Shown: in pieces, positions 17,934 to 27,310 of the stretch
How positions within the stretch are numbered: position 1 is the first letter of the stretch
Layout: every line of letters starts with the position of its first letter
The notes under the pieces: generated by a model
What the model saw: the letters and a program-made list of their open reading frames with translations, nothing else
What the model was told of the DNA's origin: nothing
The model's database searches: none
Position numbers and translations under genes: made by a program
Assembly: GCA_963210315.1 (NCBI GenBank)
Contig: OY723251.1
Coordinates: 248,001 to 312,000 of the forward strand
Length of the DNA: 64,000 nucleotides
Reading direction: 5' to 3'
From: Rhynchopus euleeides
Taxonomy: Eukaryota > Euglenozoa > Diplonemea > Diplonemida > Diplonemidae

Positions 17934-18170
17934 GGGGGGTCTGGGGGGCAGAGCCCCCCAGCCGCCGGAGGCCACGGTAGTGAGCATCTGTTCATTGTGG
18001 GCGTACAGATTCTGTGTGAGTTGGCTGCGTCCTCCTGAGGCTACTGGAGTGGTTGGATTCCCTGACCCGGTGGGAATCGAATGACTTGAGTACGAGACAT
18101 ACGCCACAGGGGGGTCTGGGGGGCGGAGCCCCCAGCCGCCGGAGGCCACGGTAGTGAGCATCTGTTCCTG
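17934..18170 (-). repeat. GC-rich hairpin repeat, two units (inverted)
   Basis: Reverse-complement version of the 1217-1445 arrangement: two hairpin blocks (GGGGGGTCTGGGGGGC-AGA-GCCCCCC and its variant) about 178 bases apart, with the same spacer motifs (TACAGATTCTGTGTGAGTTG, GCGTCCTCCTGAGGCTAC). Confidence 0.8.
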
Positions 18171-18187
18171 CAAAACCATACTCTCTT

Positions 18188-18420
18188 CGACGTCGACCCA
18201 GTGAAAGTGGGTTGACGCTTGGTCGACGCTTGGTGAGCGTCGACCCAGTGTAATAAATGGGTTGACGCTTGGTCCAGGCTTGAATGGCAACCCAGTTCCA
18301 CTAGGTCGACGCTCCAAGCCTCGACCAAGCGTCAACCCAGTCCACTGGGTCGACGCTGGGTCGACGCTTTTTTATGGGGGGGGAAACCCAAAATCACTGG
18401 GTCGACGGTCGACGCTTAGC
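18188..18420. repeat. Cluster of GTCGACGCT / AGCGTCGAC repeats
   Basis: At least ten copies of GTCGACGCTTGG, GTTGACGCTTGG or their complements CCAAGCGTC(A/G)AC alternate in both orientations over about 230 bases, often next to ACCCAGT or ACTGGGT. This could form long-range hairpins. No coding signal. Confidence 0.65.
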
Positions 18421-18880
18421 GACATGCCTGCTGGTGAAGTGGTGTGGGTGAGGGGGGGGGGGGGGGGGGGTGGGGGTGGGAATCGCAAGATCCAGCAAGA
18501 AAGGCACAGAAAGTTTGAACGATTTTGAACGATTTTTGGCCGTGCTCGTAGCATTCCCCGTTGAGGGGGTCGCTATTTCGTGTTCTCCTGGCCGCACGGA
18601 GGCATTGCCTTACGTCGCCTCTTCCTCTTTTCCTTTGGTGGTGTGTTGGTCTGGCACAGAGGGCGGGACCGTGCTGATATGCACAGTGACGACTCTCCCT
18701 TTTGTTTTGTGCCCGCCTCCACCGAGATTCGGCTGATGCCTCTCAGACTGGGGGCGGGCGGTCGCCGACGCTGACGCGCCTGGCGGCCTGTGGAAAGTGA
18801 CGTGGGGCTGGGATGGGGGGGGGGGGGGGGGTGCTGGGAGGTCGGGCCGAAGCCCTTGTTCTCTGATGATGTTATTTGGT
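18421..18880. other. Non-coding stretch with poly-G runs
   Basis: It holds G runs at 18452-18471 and 18816-18831. A segment around 18515-18600 (TTTGAACGATTTT) resembles 19436-19510, which suggests two relics of one element family. Confidence 0.35.
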
Positions 18881-19231
18881 TCACGCGTTCAGGTAGTCCT
18901 TCTCGCCGTGCTCCGTTACCCCTGCCTCGGCCAGGTAGCGCAGCGCCTCCTTGCAGTTGTGCAACAGCAGGTTGTGCACGTTTGTGGCTGTGAGGTGGTG
19001 TCGGGCCGACGCTGTCGCGGGGCAGCCGAAGAAGAGGTGCTTCAGTGAGACCCCAGGCGGGGGGTGGCCCGGCGCATGCTTCAGGCAGGGTTGGCAAGGT
19101 GGTTGTGCCGTGCCCGGGATGTCATGGTCGTAGACCAGGCGGTGGTGGTCGGCCCGGAGTCGGCGGATGGTGGTAGCAGAGGTAGGTTTTCCTCCAGTTG
19201 GGGGGGGGGGGGCTTGTGCCCGAAATATCAA
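18881..19231 (-). pseudogene. C-terminal fragment of a LINE-like RT protein
   Basis: About 116 codons with a CCHC-like arrangement typical of the LINE C-terminus (CQPCLKHAPG, then SLKHLFFGCPATASARHHL) and the ending EALRYLAEAGVTEHGEKDYL. No RT domain precedes it, so it is a 5'-truncated remnant. A shorter related fragment is at 19516-19710. Confidence 0.45.
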
Positions 19232-19515
19232 AACAAAAGAATAACTAAGGAGGATCCTTGAAATCGGTAGTGGACAGTAGCGGACAGGGCGGACATTTCC
19301 TTGTGGAAAAAGTGCCCGAAAAAAAAATTTCGAAAAGGTCCCCCTTACAGAATTCGCCTTTTTTCAAAAAATCGGAAAATTTCGGACCGCAATTTGTACC
19401 CAAGAAAGTGCCGAATTTTCGGACTTGGTCCGATTTGAACGATTTCCGTGCCTCTTGCAACCCCCATGAGGGGGGGCTGCTGTTTCGGGTTCTTCCGGTG
19501 GTACATGCTGGGGTG

Positions 19516-19710
19516 TCAGGACAGGGAATCCTGCTCGCTGTACCCGGTGATCCCTGACGCAGCCAGGAAGTGGAGAGCCTTGGAACCCTGGTTGAGGCCT
19601 GTAACACCCGGCCTTCCTGCCACTTCTGGCATTGTGGAGTGGAGGTGGATATGGAGAAGGTTCTCTCTCCGTCCGGTCGAGCACAACCGTCCTCTCCAGC
19701 CAGGGGCCAT
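19516..19710 (-). pseudogene. Short LINE C-terminal relic
   Basis: The translation ends SKALHFLAASGITGYSEQDS, which aligns with EALRYLAEAGVTEHGEKDYL at 18881-19231. Everything upstream is degenerate. Confidence 0.35.
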
Positions 19711-20580
19711 CTACTTTCCAAACAAGGGCCAGGAACATGCTCAAACAAACTAATTGATCAGAAAATCTGGCTAGCCGTGGAATCATTGAGCAAAATTTGG
19801 GGAGTGATTGGTGCCCCATTGCTGCATATGACATGTCCATTTTTGACGATTTTTGGGCAGAATTTGGTGCGTGGGACCTTTCGATTTTCATGAATTTTTC
19901 GGAATTTCGTGGGGACCGGTACCCCATTTGAGGGCCAAAAATCTCATTTCCGAGGCCTGGGAATGGTCGCAGTGGCCTCAGATGTCCAAAAACGTTCAAT
20001 TGACCTCTCCTCGAAAAAAAATTCGAAAGGTCCCCCCTACTGGCACCCCGGATTAGGACATGTCTCTGGGGGTGTCCGGGGGGCATTTTTGGCCCATTTT
20101 TGGCTGGGGAAAATGGGCCATTTTTCACGATTTTTTCGGTTGTTTGTCCGGACCGGCACCGCATTTGAGGGGCCAAAATCTGATTTCCGAGGCCCGGGAA
20201 TGGTCGCAGTGGCTTCATTTGGCCAAAAACGTTCAATTTACCCTTCTCCAAAAAAAATTCGAAAGGGTCCCCCTACAAATCGCCGGTCTTAGGAGCAAAA
20301 AATTTGGGCACCCAGATTTCAAAAATTTTCAAACTATTTTCTGGACCAAAAATCAAACTATTGAGGTCCTGGCCGGACATGTCCGGGGGGGGGTCAAAAT
20401 TGGATTTCCCGAATTTCCGGGTCCGGACATGTCCGCCCGGACATCCGGACACCAGAAAATGTCCGCCCGGACATGTCCGCCCTGTCCGGGGCGGACATTT
20501 CTGGATGTCCGGATGTCCGGGCGGACATGTCCGGGCGGGAAATTCGGGAAATGTCCGGGGGGGGGGGGGGGGGGGGGGGG

Positions 20581-21731
20581 TAGGGGGGGTCAAATGGGGG
20601 TGACAAACACGATTTTTCAAAAAACCGGCGCAGAGGCCCCAAAGCCCCCGTAAACCCTCCAAACCCCCCCAGATCGGTCCGGAAACCCATCGAACCCCAC
20701 TTTTCCACCATTCCGGGCACCTCAGGTGCCCGAATTGGGGTACCTAAATTTTGTGCCACCGTTTGGTACCGGACAGTGCCACTGTGTGGGAGGTTGGAAA
20801 AGAAAATGCCCCAACACACCACATCTGAGGGTTGCAATGCATGTTGCTTGCCAACCACGTCATCCGGTGGGTGTCAGGCGCTATGTAGGTGGCATTAGCC
20901 AGGTCTTCGATGTGTTCTGGCTTGTATATATACCTCCCTGCCTGCGGCACAGGCACTGCCTTTGTCCCCCATACCAGCCACAGAGAGCGTATTGTACTCG
21001 GTCCACGGTTGCTGATTCATTGTGATGCGTTGTATCCTCGAGTGAACGTCACACACTAGTGGCACCACCACCCGCCATCCGAGAGCTGTATTGACTTTGC
21101 GCGCTTCCGTTGTATTCACCTCGCCACGCATATTGCACCGTTCAGTACCAGTGCTCTTGGGCCAGGCAAAGTAGACCGCAGCAACTACCAATTCTGGCAC
21201 AATGGGTACCACGACAGCGCACTTCATGTGTTCCCGGAATGTACAGCTCGTGTTGCAACAGTCGTTGTCAACACATCCCGGTTGTGGAGCACTGCTGCAC
21301 AGGAATCACACGACCATCTGGACTGTTCCGTACCTACAGGCAGCCTCCCGGTGCATGGTGGCAGGGAGGTATATATACAAGCCAGAACACATCGAAGACC
21401 TGGCTAATGCCACCTACATAGCGCCTGACACCCACCGGATGACGTGGTTGGCAAGCAACATGCATTGCAACCCTCAGATGTGGTGTGTTGGGGCATTTTC
21501 TTTTCCAACCTCCCACACAGTGGCACTGTACGGTACCAAACGGTGGCACAAAATTTAGGTACCCCAATTCGGGCACCTGAGGTGCCCGGAATGGTGGAAA
21601 AGTGGGGTTCGATGGGTTTCCGGACCGATCTGGGGGGGTTTGGAGGGTTTACGGGGGCTTTGGGGCCTCTGCGCCGGTTTTTTGAAAAATCGTGTTTGTC
21701 CACGTAAAAGGGTGGCATTTGACCCCCCCTA
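20581..21731. mobile_element. Long inverted-repeat element, copy 1
   Basis: Arms of about 350 bases (20581-20940 and 21361-21731) are near-perfect inverted copies around a loop of about 420 bases. The outer ends read TA-GGGGGGGTCAAATG and CATTTGACCCCCCC-TA, with poly-G on both outer sides. This fits a TA target duplication inside a G-run. A second copy is at 31731-32883. The frames inside the arms are identical mirror images and I do not call them genes. Confidence 0.75.
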
Positions 21732-21884
21732 GGGGGGGGGGGGGGGGTCAAAATTGGACCCGGACATCCGGACACCCGGATTTCCGGGTCCGGGCATGTC
21801 CGCCCTGTCCGCCCTGAAATCGCCTAAGGGGCCGGGGGAAATCCAGGAAATTCGGGAAATCCAGGAATATGAAGAATCCTCCTA

Positions 21885-22901
21885 AGCGCGCAAAAAAAAA
21901 AGGAAGTGTGGGGGCCCTCGCCACACGACCAACGCAGACTCCTCACCGTGTCTGCACGCCATTCCCGGTCTGATGAAGTGGGGGGGCGGGGGGGGGGGAA
22001 GCTATTTTTTGAACCTATTGTGCACGCAAAATGCAAGACTACCTGACATGTGGCGTCCACACACAGCACCCCAGATCTTGATGCCACTCAGAGTCGTCGG
22101 TGGCGCTGTGTGTCTTCACCTGACGTAGCCGTGGCGGCGGTGCGGGGAGACGAGAGAGACGGCTTATTATGAGAGAGCAAGATAGAGAGAGAGGGGCGGT
22201 GACAGAGAGGAGCGGTGACAAACCCAAGCGAAGACCAGCTCGTCAGGGTGCAGGCCAGCCGCACCTCTGTGGCATCCCCTACCCGCACGAGTGTGATTTG
22301 TGACGCCTATAATATTAGGCGTGCCCGAGGTTCTAATTCCCAGCAGTTCCAATAAAGGAACTCGGATTTTGCCTGCACATCACACCGGGGGCACACGAGT
22401 CGTGACAATTCAGGTGGTGGTGACTGAAGTAGTTTGACACGCGGGGGTGGGTGGGTGGGTCACTCCGACACCGCTACCACTCGGGGCAGCAAGGCGGGGA
22501 TTCAATCGCTAACACTCCGCCACACACTGAACACAGTTAGGCAGGTGGTGGCGTGGTCTGAGAGAAGACCTCTACTTGCCTGGATGCGCGTGGTGGCTGC
22601 CGGGCTGTCCAGACGGCGGAGCTTCGAGAAAAGCACACACAACCTCTGATGTATGGTGCAGCGCACACAGCGGGTGGCAGGCCATCTCATGCTGATTCCG
22701 ACGTACTACGGGGTGACGGTGGGTTGCAGCAGATCACTGCGTGCACCAGCAGGCACGCTATCAAACCGCACGGCACAGCGACACCCAGCAGTAGGCTGAG
22801 AGGATTCGTAAACAGGAATCATCATCTGTATGGGGGTGGAGGGAGGGCGTGTGCGTTGTTAGGCCCAGAACTGTGCGGTGCGAAGACCCTTGCTTGCGGT
22901 G
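21885..22901. other. Spacer downstream of the cyclase locus
   Basis: No supported gene. It contains a GAGAGAGA-rich tract (22165-22220), a short stem ACGCCTATAATATTAGGCGT at about 22301-22320 and several weak frames. It may include the 3' untranslated region of the cyclase gene, which is transcribed toward it. Confidence 0.35.
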
Positions 22902-23726
22902 TCAGGAGTGGATGTGGCTGCCCGCAGCTGTGTGGACAGGAGACATAATAAGACTGGGGCATACCGTCAGGGACTTGTCCTTCTTCTCGTCGGCAAGCTT
23001 CCGGAGTTCGTCCAGGGGGGTGCGGTCCTCAGGGTTGTTGCAGAAGGCAGTGATGGAGGTGTACTGTTGGCGGCTGCGCTGCACGTCCTGGTGGTCATCG
23101 TCCTCCCACATCCCGACCTTCTGCCGCATCAGTCGGCAGTCCAGCTGGTAGACACGCAGCGGCTTCTTCTCCGCGACATCGTACCACAGGTCGATCAGGC
23201 GCAAGCACGACTCTGCCGACACGTCGACAGCACTGCGCGCCCCGCCCATGCAGTCGGCAAACATGCTGAAGGTGTGCAGACCAAGGGCAAGGTCAGCCAC
23301 AGCTTCTGCTGCGTCGAAGGTGGTGCCGAAGGCGGTGGCGAAACGGTTCTTCTGTGTCCCGACGTTGCCGTAGAGCATGCTGCCGGTTGCCACCCCCACG
23401 CGCATCACGCGCTGTGTGCGGGTCTGCACCTGTGCTGCGAAGCTCAGCCCGGCGATCGTGTGCATCCGGCACTTCTTCGACGCGTTCCACAGCACGCTGA
23501 TGGTGTTCCCCGTCACACTGCCGATCACACCCTCCGTCGCAGTGGCCGTGTCGCTTGCCACAAGCACCATCGTGTTGCAGTTGTCGAACACATCGGAGTC
23601 CATCGAGTCGCCCACCTGCAGGTGTGGGTCGGTGTGAAGGGCTTGCAGAATGGCACGCAGTGGTGATGATGGTGTCGCTGTAACACACCAAGCACCTGCT
23701 CTAGTGACTCCCACTTCAAAACACAC
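22902..23726 (-). CDS. Probable 3' exon: second, degenerate class III cyclase-like domain
   Basis: A 274-codon frame whose first codon is GTG, so it looks like an exon rather than a separate gene. Residues about 65-165 resemble a class III nucleotidyl cyclase fold: EGVIGSVTGNTISVLWNASK (the usual G-x-x-x-x-F-x-G-D-x-x-x-x-x-F-N-A strand), then MRVGVATGSMLYGNVGTQ and FGTTFDAAEAVADLA where active enzymes have V-N-x-A-S-R. The metal Asp and the Asn/Arg catalytic pair are missing, so it is probably non-catalytic and regulatory. It follows the adenylyl cyclase ORF on the same strand. The join could use a donor near 23990 (GTATGCG) or 24040 (CAG-GCAAGA) and an acceptor near 23690, but the exact splice is unresolved. 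Confidence 0.5.
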   Translation of the reverse strand: MCFEVGVTRAGAWCVTATPSSPLRAILQALHTDPHLQVGDSMDSDVFDNCNTMVLVASDTATATEGVIGSVTGNTISVLWNASKKCRMHTIAGLSFAAQVQTRTQRVMRVGVATGSMLYGNVGTQKNRFATAFGTTFDAAEAVADLALGLHTFSMFADCMGGARSAVDVSAESCLRLIDLWYDVAEKKPLRVYQLDCRLMRQKVGMWEDDDHQDVQRSRQQYTSITAFCNNPEDRTPLDELRKLADEKKDKSLTVCPSLIMSPVHTAAGSHIHS

Positions 23727-23732
23727 AACACT

Positions 23733-23839
23733 AGGGGTCTTCGCTGGTCGTTATCCTTCGTCAATGTTCGTCAATTTTCAGCCAATTCAACAGGAAATGC
23801 ACCAAAATGCATTGACGATCACCCGTCGCGAAGACCCCC
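23733..23839. mobile_element. 107-bp MITE in the putative cyclase intron
   Basis: Inverted ends AGGGGTCTTCGC and GCGAAGACCCCC, with an ACT trinucleotide on each side. A diverged relative at about 56016-56117 shares GGGGTCTTCGCTGGTCG and GAAATGCACCAAAATGCA. It has no coding capacity. Its position between two cyclase coding blocks fits insertion into an intron. Confidence 0.6.
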
Positions 23840-23897
23840 ACTGACAAGTGAATTTTCCAGATCCCTGTGGGTCACACCTAGCGAGGCCTGATGCCAC

Positions 23898-26552
23898 CTA
23901 ACTGGACACATGTGAGTCCTCCGGAGGAATGTCAAACACACTGAACGAAGAACAAGAGTGTAGTGACCCTTCACTGTGACACACGCATACCAGCTTGCAC
24001 ACCGCCACCGTCAGCTGCATGCGCGACATCTGGAGACCAGTCTTGCCTGCATGCAACTTGCGCGCATCGTTCCGCCTCCGTTGAAGCGTGGATGCGCTGC
24101 TGACAGAGCGCGCATCATCAGACGCAGTGCTGGCCTTGGCAGACATCTTGTCGAAACAATCAGACGTGCGGGCAGACAGGCGCTTGCTCTGCTCCAGCGG
24201 CACCATCAGGTACAGCTTGTGCCCCTCACCCAAGCCCTTCAGCTCGTGTGTCCCGAACTCCTGGAACATCACGGTCCCAAGCTCCGTTTTTCCCTGCAGC
24301 GCTGCGTACATGTCAGAGGAAATGCAGGTGGTGCCGGGCATAGCCTTGCCCTCCAGGCGCGAGGCCATGTTGACGGTGCTGCCGCGGTAGTCGACACGCC
24401 CCGTCACAGGGTTGGACTCGCTGATGGTGCTGCCGTAGTTCACACCGATGCGCACCACCATCCCCGCACCCGGCAGCTCCAGCCGCTCCGGCCACTCCTC
24501 CTCCGCGAAGGCCTTCTGGATGTCCAGCGCCAGCTGTGCCGCCGCCACAGGCGACTGCAGCGAGATCATGAACGAGTCCCCGATGGTCTTCACCTCGTAC
24601 CCGCCGTGCCGCGCGCAGGCAGCACGGATCAGCTCGTTGTGCTTCTCCAGCGCCACATTCATGTCCTCCGCACTGCGCTTCCACAGGTTGGTGGAACCCT
24701 GGATGTCGGTGAACACAATCGCGATGTTGCCTGTGGGCGGCTCAACACACTTCGCCACCGACCCGTTGTCGCTGTTCAGGAGCGACGAGGGGACGTAGGC
24801 ACGGTACTCCTCGAGGCAGTCCACCATCGCTGCGAAGTCGCGCTGCATCTGGCGTGCCTCGTACAGCCGGCTGAACGAGGCGACCTTGGTGTTTTTCAGG
24901 TCCATGTTGGCAACACGGTTCATCGCCTGCTGCACCGCCTTGATGGGCGCCATGATGCTGTGTGACAGGACCACGCTCAGCACCAGCACCACGACCGACA
25001 CACCAACGGTGATCACCAGTGCCTGGAACAGGCTCGAACTGACCTCGTCGCGCACCTCCTGGTCCTTGGCCTGGATATCTTCATGCGTCTTCTCCATCGC
25101 CTCACGCACTCCGCGCATGATCGCCTCCTCGTCCAGCGCCACCACCATCCACCAGTCGATGCCCCACGCATCGTTGTGCAGCCGAGACACGCTGGCGTAC
25201 ATGGCTGTGCTGTTGGTGCTGTTTCCAGACTCCACCACAAGGTCCACGCGCTGCGCGAGCTTCCCCCCAAACTCGTCGTACCGCCCGTCGTAGTGCTTCG
25301 CCAGCGCCCGGATCGTCGGGCCCCCTGCCTCCACTGCACGCAGTGGTAGGCTTGATCTGCTCTTCTCGCCCGTCACAGGGTCAGTCCACTTCGTTGTATT
25401 TGTGGATTTGCCTTGAGACGCCCCCGTCAGGATGTAGCTCTGGTCCCAGTCCGCCCATTTCAGATCACCTGCCTTCTTCGCCTCCAACGCCAGCCACGAC
25501 GACCGGACCAGGGTGAACACCAGCGGGCTGGGCATGTCCGTCCCTAGCCCTGTGAAGTCCCCCAACTCCCTCAGGAACTCTTCGATACGACGGATCTTCA
25601 CACTCACCACAGCTTGGACAGTCCCCCCAGGCGTGTTCAGCGGCATCACCAGCGGGTAGCCGAGGAAAAACCCCATCGACTCGATCTGCGTAAACTTTGC
25701 CGCTTTAAGCGGCATGAACTGTGAGCGCGACACGGTGCGTCCCGGCAGTCTCTCGAGCTGTATCTTCTTTAGCCAATCCTTGGAAAACTGCCTCCCCTTT
25801 TTGCTCTGCTTCTGCTGGACAGGACGCCCGGTCTGCGGATGAGCCAGGCCCCTTAGCGCGATACGGTTAGTGGGGTCAGTGAAGTTCATCTCCTGTGCTA
25901 TAAGCTGGGCCCCGTGTTTACGACTAACCCCCGGCCTATACATTGCGACCACATCCCCGGCGTATAGAGTCAGCGCATCCACAGGAGAAGATGCATTCAT
26001 CGTGGTCTGCTGCAGCAGGATCGACCTGGCGTGGTTCATAAGAAAGGGTGCAGCAGCGTCGCGGAAGGCCATCGAGGTCTTCTCCATGTCGGGGAACTGT
26101 GTCTCTGCAACAGACTGCAGGAAGGCAAGGGTGTCAAAGCCCTTCTCAAGGTATACAAAGATGGCCTTCTCCATCGACGCAGAGGCGAACCCGAGCAGGA
26201 AGGTGGCGACCTCCTCCACAGACCCGACGCAGGTGGTGCCGAGGCTGCCCACAGACGCACGGCAGGAATCGCGCGTGTCTGCAACAGATGAGTCCACCAG
26301 ATTGGATAGGATACCCGTTGTCACCCCTGCCACGGCGGCAATGGCGCACAGGCAGAGCAGCACAATCGCAGCTTGTGCAGAGCACAGCCGCATGCAGCAG
26401 CTGTCGCCCGTCCCCTGCGCTGTTGGGTCCAGCGGGGCTGCGTCGTTCTCCATCGGGCTCACGCTATTCCGCGCAATCATGTCGTACGACACATCCTCCT
26501 CATTCAGGTTGTTGCCGGTGTCGTGAAACCCAATAACATGTGTCTCAGACAT
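23898..26552 (-). CDS. Receptor-type adenylyl cyclase (Cache-like sensor, HAMP-like linker, class III cyclase)
   Basis: Makes cAMP from ATP at a membrane. From the ATG at 26552 (a GTG four codons upstream is not needed) the unspliced frame is 884 residues. It has a membrane segment at about 60-82, an extracellular Cache-like region at about 90-510 (PLVMPLNTPGGTVQAVVSVK, IDWWMVVALDEEAIMR), a second membrane segment at about 512-532 and a HAMP-like stretch (APIKAVQQAMNRVANMDL). The cyclase domain is about 610-785: metal-binding D616 (FTDIQGST) and D659 (KTIGDS), adenine-specifying K655 and D721 (VDYRGS), transition-state N728 and R732 (VNMASR). The Lys/Asp pair indicates adenylyl rather than guanylyl activity. 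The last 60-70 codons look unconserved and may be intron. The next block (22902-23726) probably supplies a second cyclase-like domain. Confidence 0.85.
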   Translation of the reverse strand: MSETHVIGFHDTGNNLNEEDVSYDMIARNSVSPMENDAAPLDPTAQGTGDSCCMRLCSAQAAIVLLCLCAIAAVAGVTTGILSNLVDSSVADTRDSCRASVGSLGTTCVGSVEEVATFLLGFASASMEKAIFVYLEKGFDTLAFLQSVAETQFPDMEKTSMAFRDAAAPFLMNHARSILLQQTTMNASSPVDALTLYAGDVVAMYRPGVSRKHGAQLIAQEMNFTDPTNRIALRGLAHPQTGRPVQQKQSKKGRQFSKDWLKKIQLERLPGRTVSRSQFMPLKAAKFTQIESMGFFLGYPLVMPLNTPGGTVQAVVSVKIRRIEEFLRELGDFTGLGTDMPSPLVFTLVRSSWLALEAKKAGDLKWADWDQSYILTGASQGKSTNTTKWTDPVTGEKSRSSLPLRAVEAGGPTIRALAKHYDGRYDEFGGKLAQRVDLVVESGNSTNSTAMYASVSRLHNDAWGIDWWMVVALDEEAIMRGVREAMEKTHEDIQAKDQEVRDEVSSSLFQALVITVGVSVVVLVLSVVLSHSIMAPIKAVQQAMNRVANMDLKNTKVASFSRLYEARQMQRDFAAMVDCLEEYRAYVPSSLLNSDNGSVAKCVEPPTGNIAIVFTDIQGSTNLWKRSAEDMNVALEKHNELIRAACARHGGYEVKTIGDSFMISLQSPVAAAQLALDIQKAFAEEEWPERLELPGAGMVVRIGVNYGSTISESNPVTGRVDYRGSTVNMASRLEGKAMPGTTCISSDMYAALQGKTELGTVMFQEFGTHELKGLGEGHKLYLMVPLEQSKRLSARTSDCFDKMSAKASTASDDARSVSSASTLQRRRNDARKLHAGKTGLQMSRMQLTVAVCKLVCVCHSEGSLHSCSSFSVFDIPPEDSHVSS

Positions 26553-26845
26553 CGTCGCCTGCACCTGCCGTGGCGTGTGGGGTGGGATGCGTGGGCATAG
26601 CGATGCAGCACTCTCTCACAGGCAAACCTTCTTGCCGCTGTGCGCAGAAGGGGTAGGGGGACACCAGCATATTCTTGCATGTCTCAAGCGTCTACAGCAT
26701 GCAATACCGTGCTCCTTTTTGGATGGCTTTAAAAAGGTCCGGCCGGGGCTATTTCACTTTAGCAGACACACCCCAGGAAACTGTAGGAAAAGAGATTTGC
26801 TTGTTTGTATGTCCAAGGCAATAAACGGAACACCTCCAAACTCCG
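26553..26845. other. Upstream region of the adenylyl cyclase gene
   Basis: A short gene-free interval that should hold the cyclase promoter and 5' untranslated region. I see no recognisable core promoter element. Confidence 0.3.
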
Positions 26846-27050
26846 TTTTCACTCGGCACGCTCTGAAGGCTGTCCAGCAGCTGAAGATAAGTCCAGCCCC
26901 GAACTGCTTTTCGTTGAGCGCACTTGCTGTCTCAAGGCTGTGGTGAGTCCATGTTTTGAAGTGGCATGAAGGGGCTAATCCTAAAGCTCCATTCGTACGA
27001 TTTCGTTCGTTACTTCGCGACTTCGCCACGCTCCGTCGCGGAGTAACTAG
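26846..27050. repeat. X/Y terminal-repeat relic related to retrotransposon 1
   Basis: 26925-27050 is a diverged Y repeat (TGCTGTCTCAAGGCTGTGGT, TACGATTTCGTTCGTTACTT, GTAACTAGT). 26846-26924 is a diverged X ending GTTGAGCGCACT. It adjoins the third YR retrotransposon and may be its distal A2-B2 half, although no matching copy was found at the other end. Confidence 0.6.
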
Positions 27051-27310
27051 TCAAAGAAGAGGAAGGGAAAAATAGTAGTTGTGGGTCGGTGTAGTCTGTC
27101 AGGGATGTGGGGGCGGGTAGGTGGGGAGAATGGTGGCTTATTGAAAATAAGGGGGGGGGGGTGACAAACGAACCGGCCAAGAATAAAGCAAATCAATGAT
27201 GGGCGTTCGGCAGAAACAAAAAAGACTTGGAGTTGCGTTCTTTGTTTGTACGAACGGTCATTCTTTTTAGGTACTCACCCCCCTCCCTTTTTCTTTTACT
27301 GCTGTAAGGC

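Larger units (their letters stand above)
19248..21884. mobile_element. Composite element with GGACATGTCC repeats (outer boundary tentative)
   Basis: The ends AAGGAGGATCCTTGAAAT and, inverted, AGGAATATGAAGAATCCTCCT are similar, and GGACAGGGCGGACAT follows inside each end. 20395-20560 is filled with GGACATGTCCG palindromes. A fragment of the right end (about 150 bases) recurs at 51090-51239 and stops at the same AATCCTCC, which supports the right boundary. A separate long-TIR element (20581-21731) is nested inside. Confidence 0.45.

Noticed and set aside
20395..20560. CRISPR-like array from repeated GGACATGTCC
   Set aside because: Spacing is irregular, the units are palindromic and run together, and the context is eukaryotic transposons.
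20726..21576. Cys/His-containing ORFs in the arms of the long-TIR element
   Set aside because: They occur as mirror images in both arms and both copies, start at arbitrary codons and match no family.
22440..22560. tRNA or tRNA-derived SINE (GGCGGAGTG then GATTGAATCCCC on the minus strand)
   Set aside because: Box A- and box B-like words are only about 10 bases apart and no cloverleaf can be drawn.
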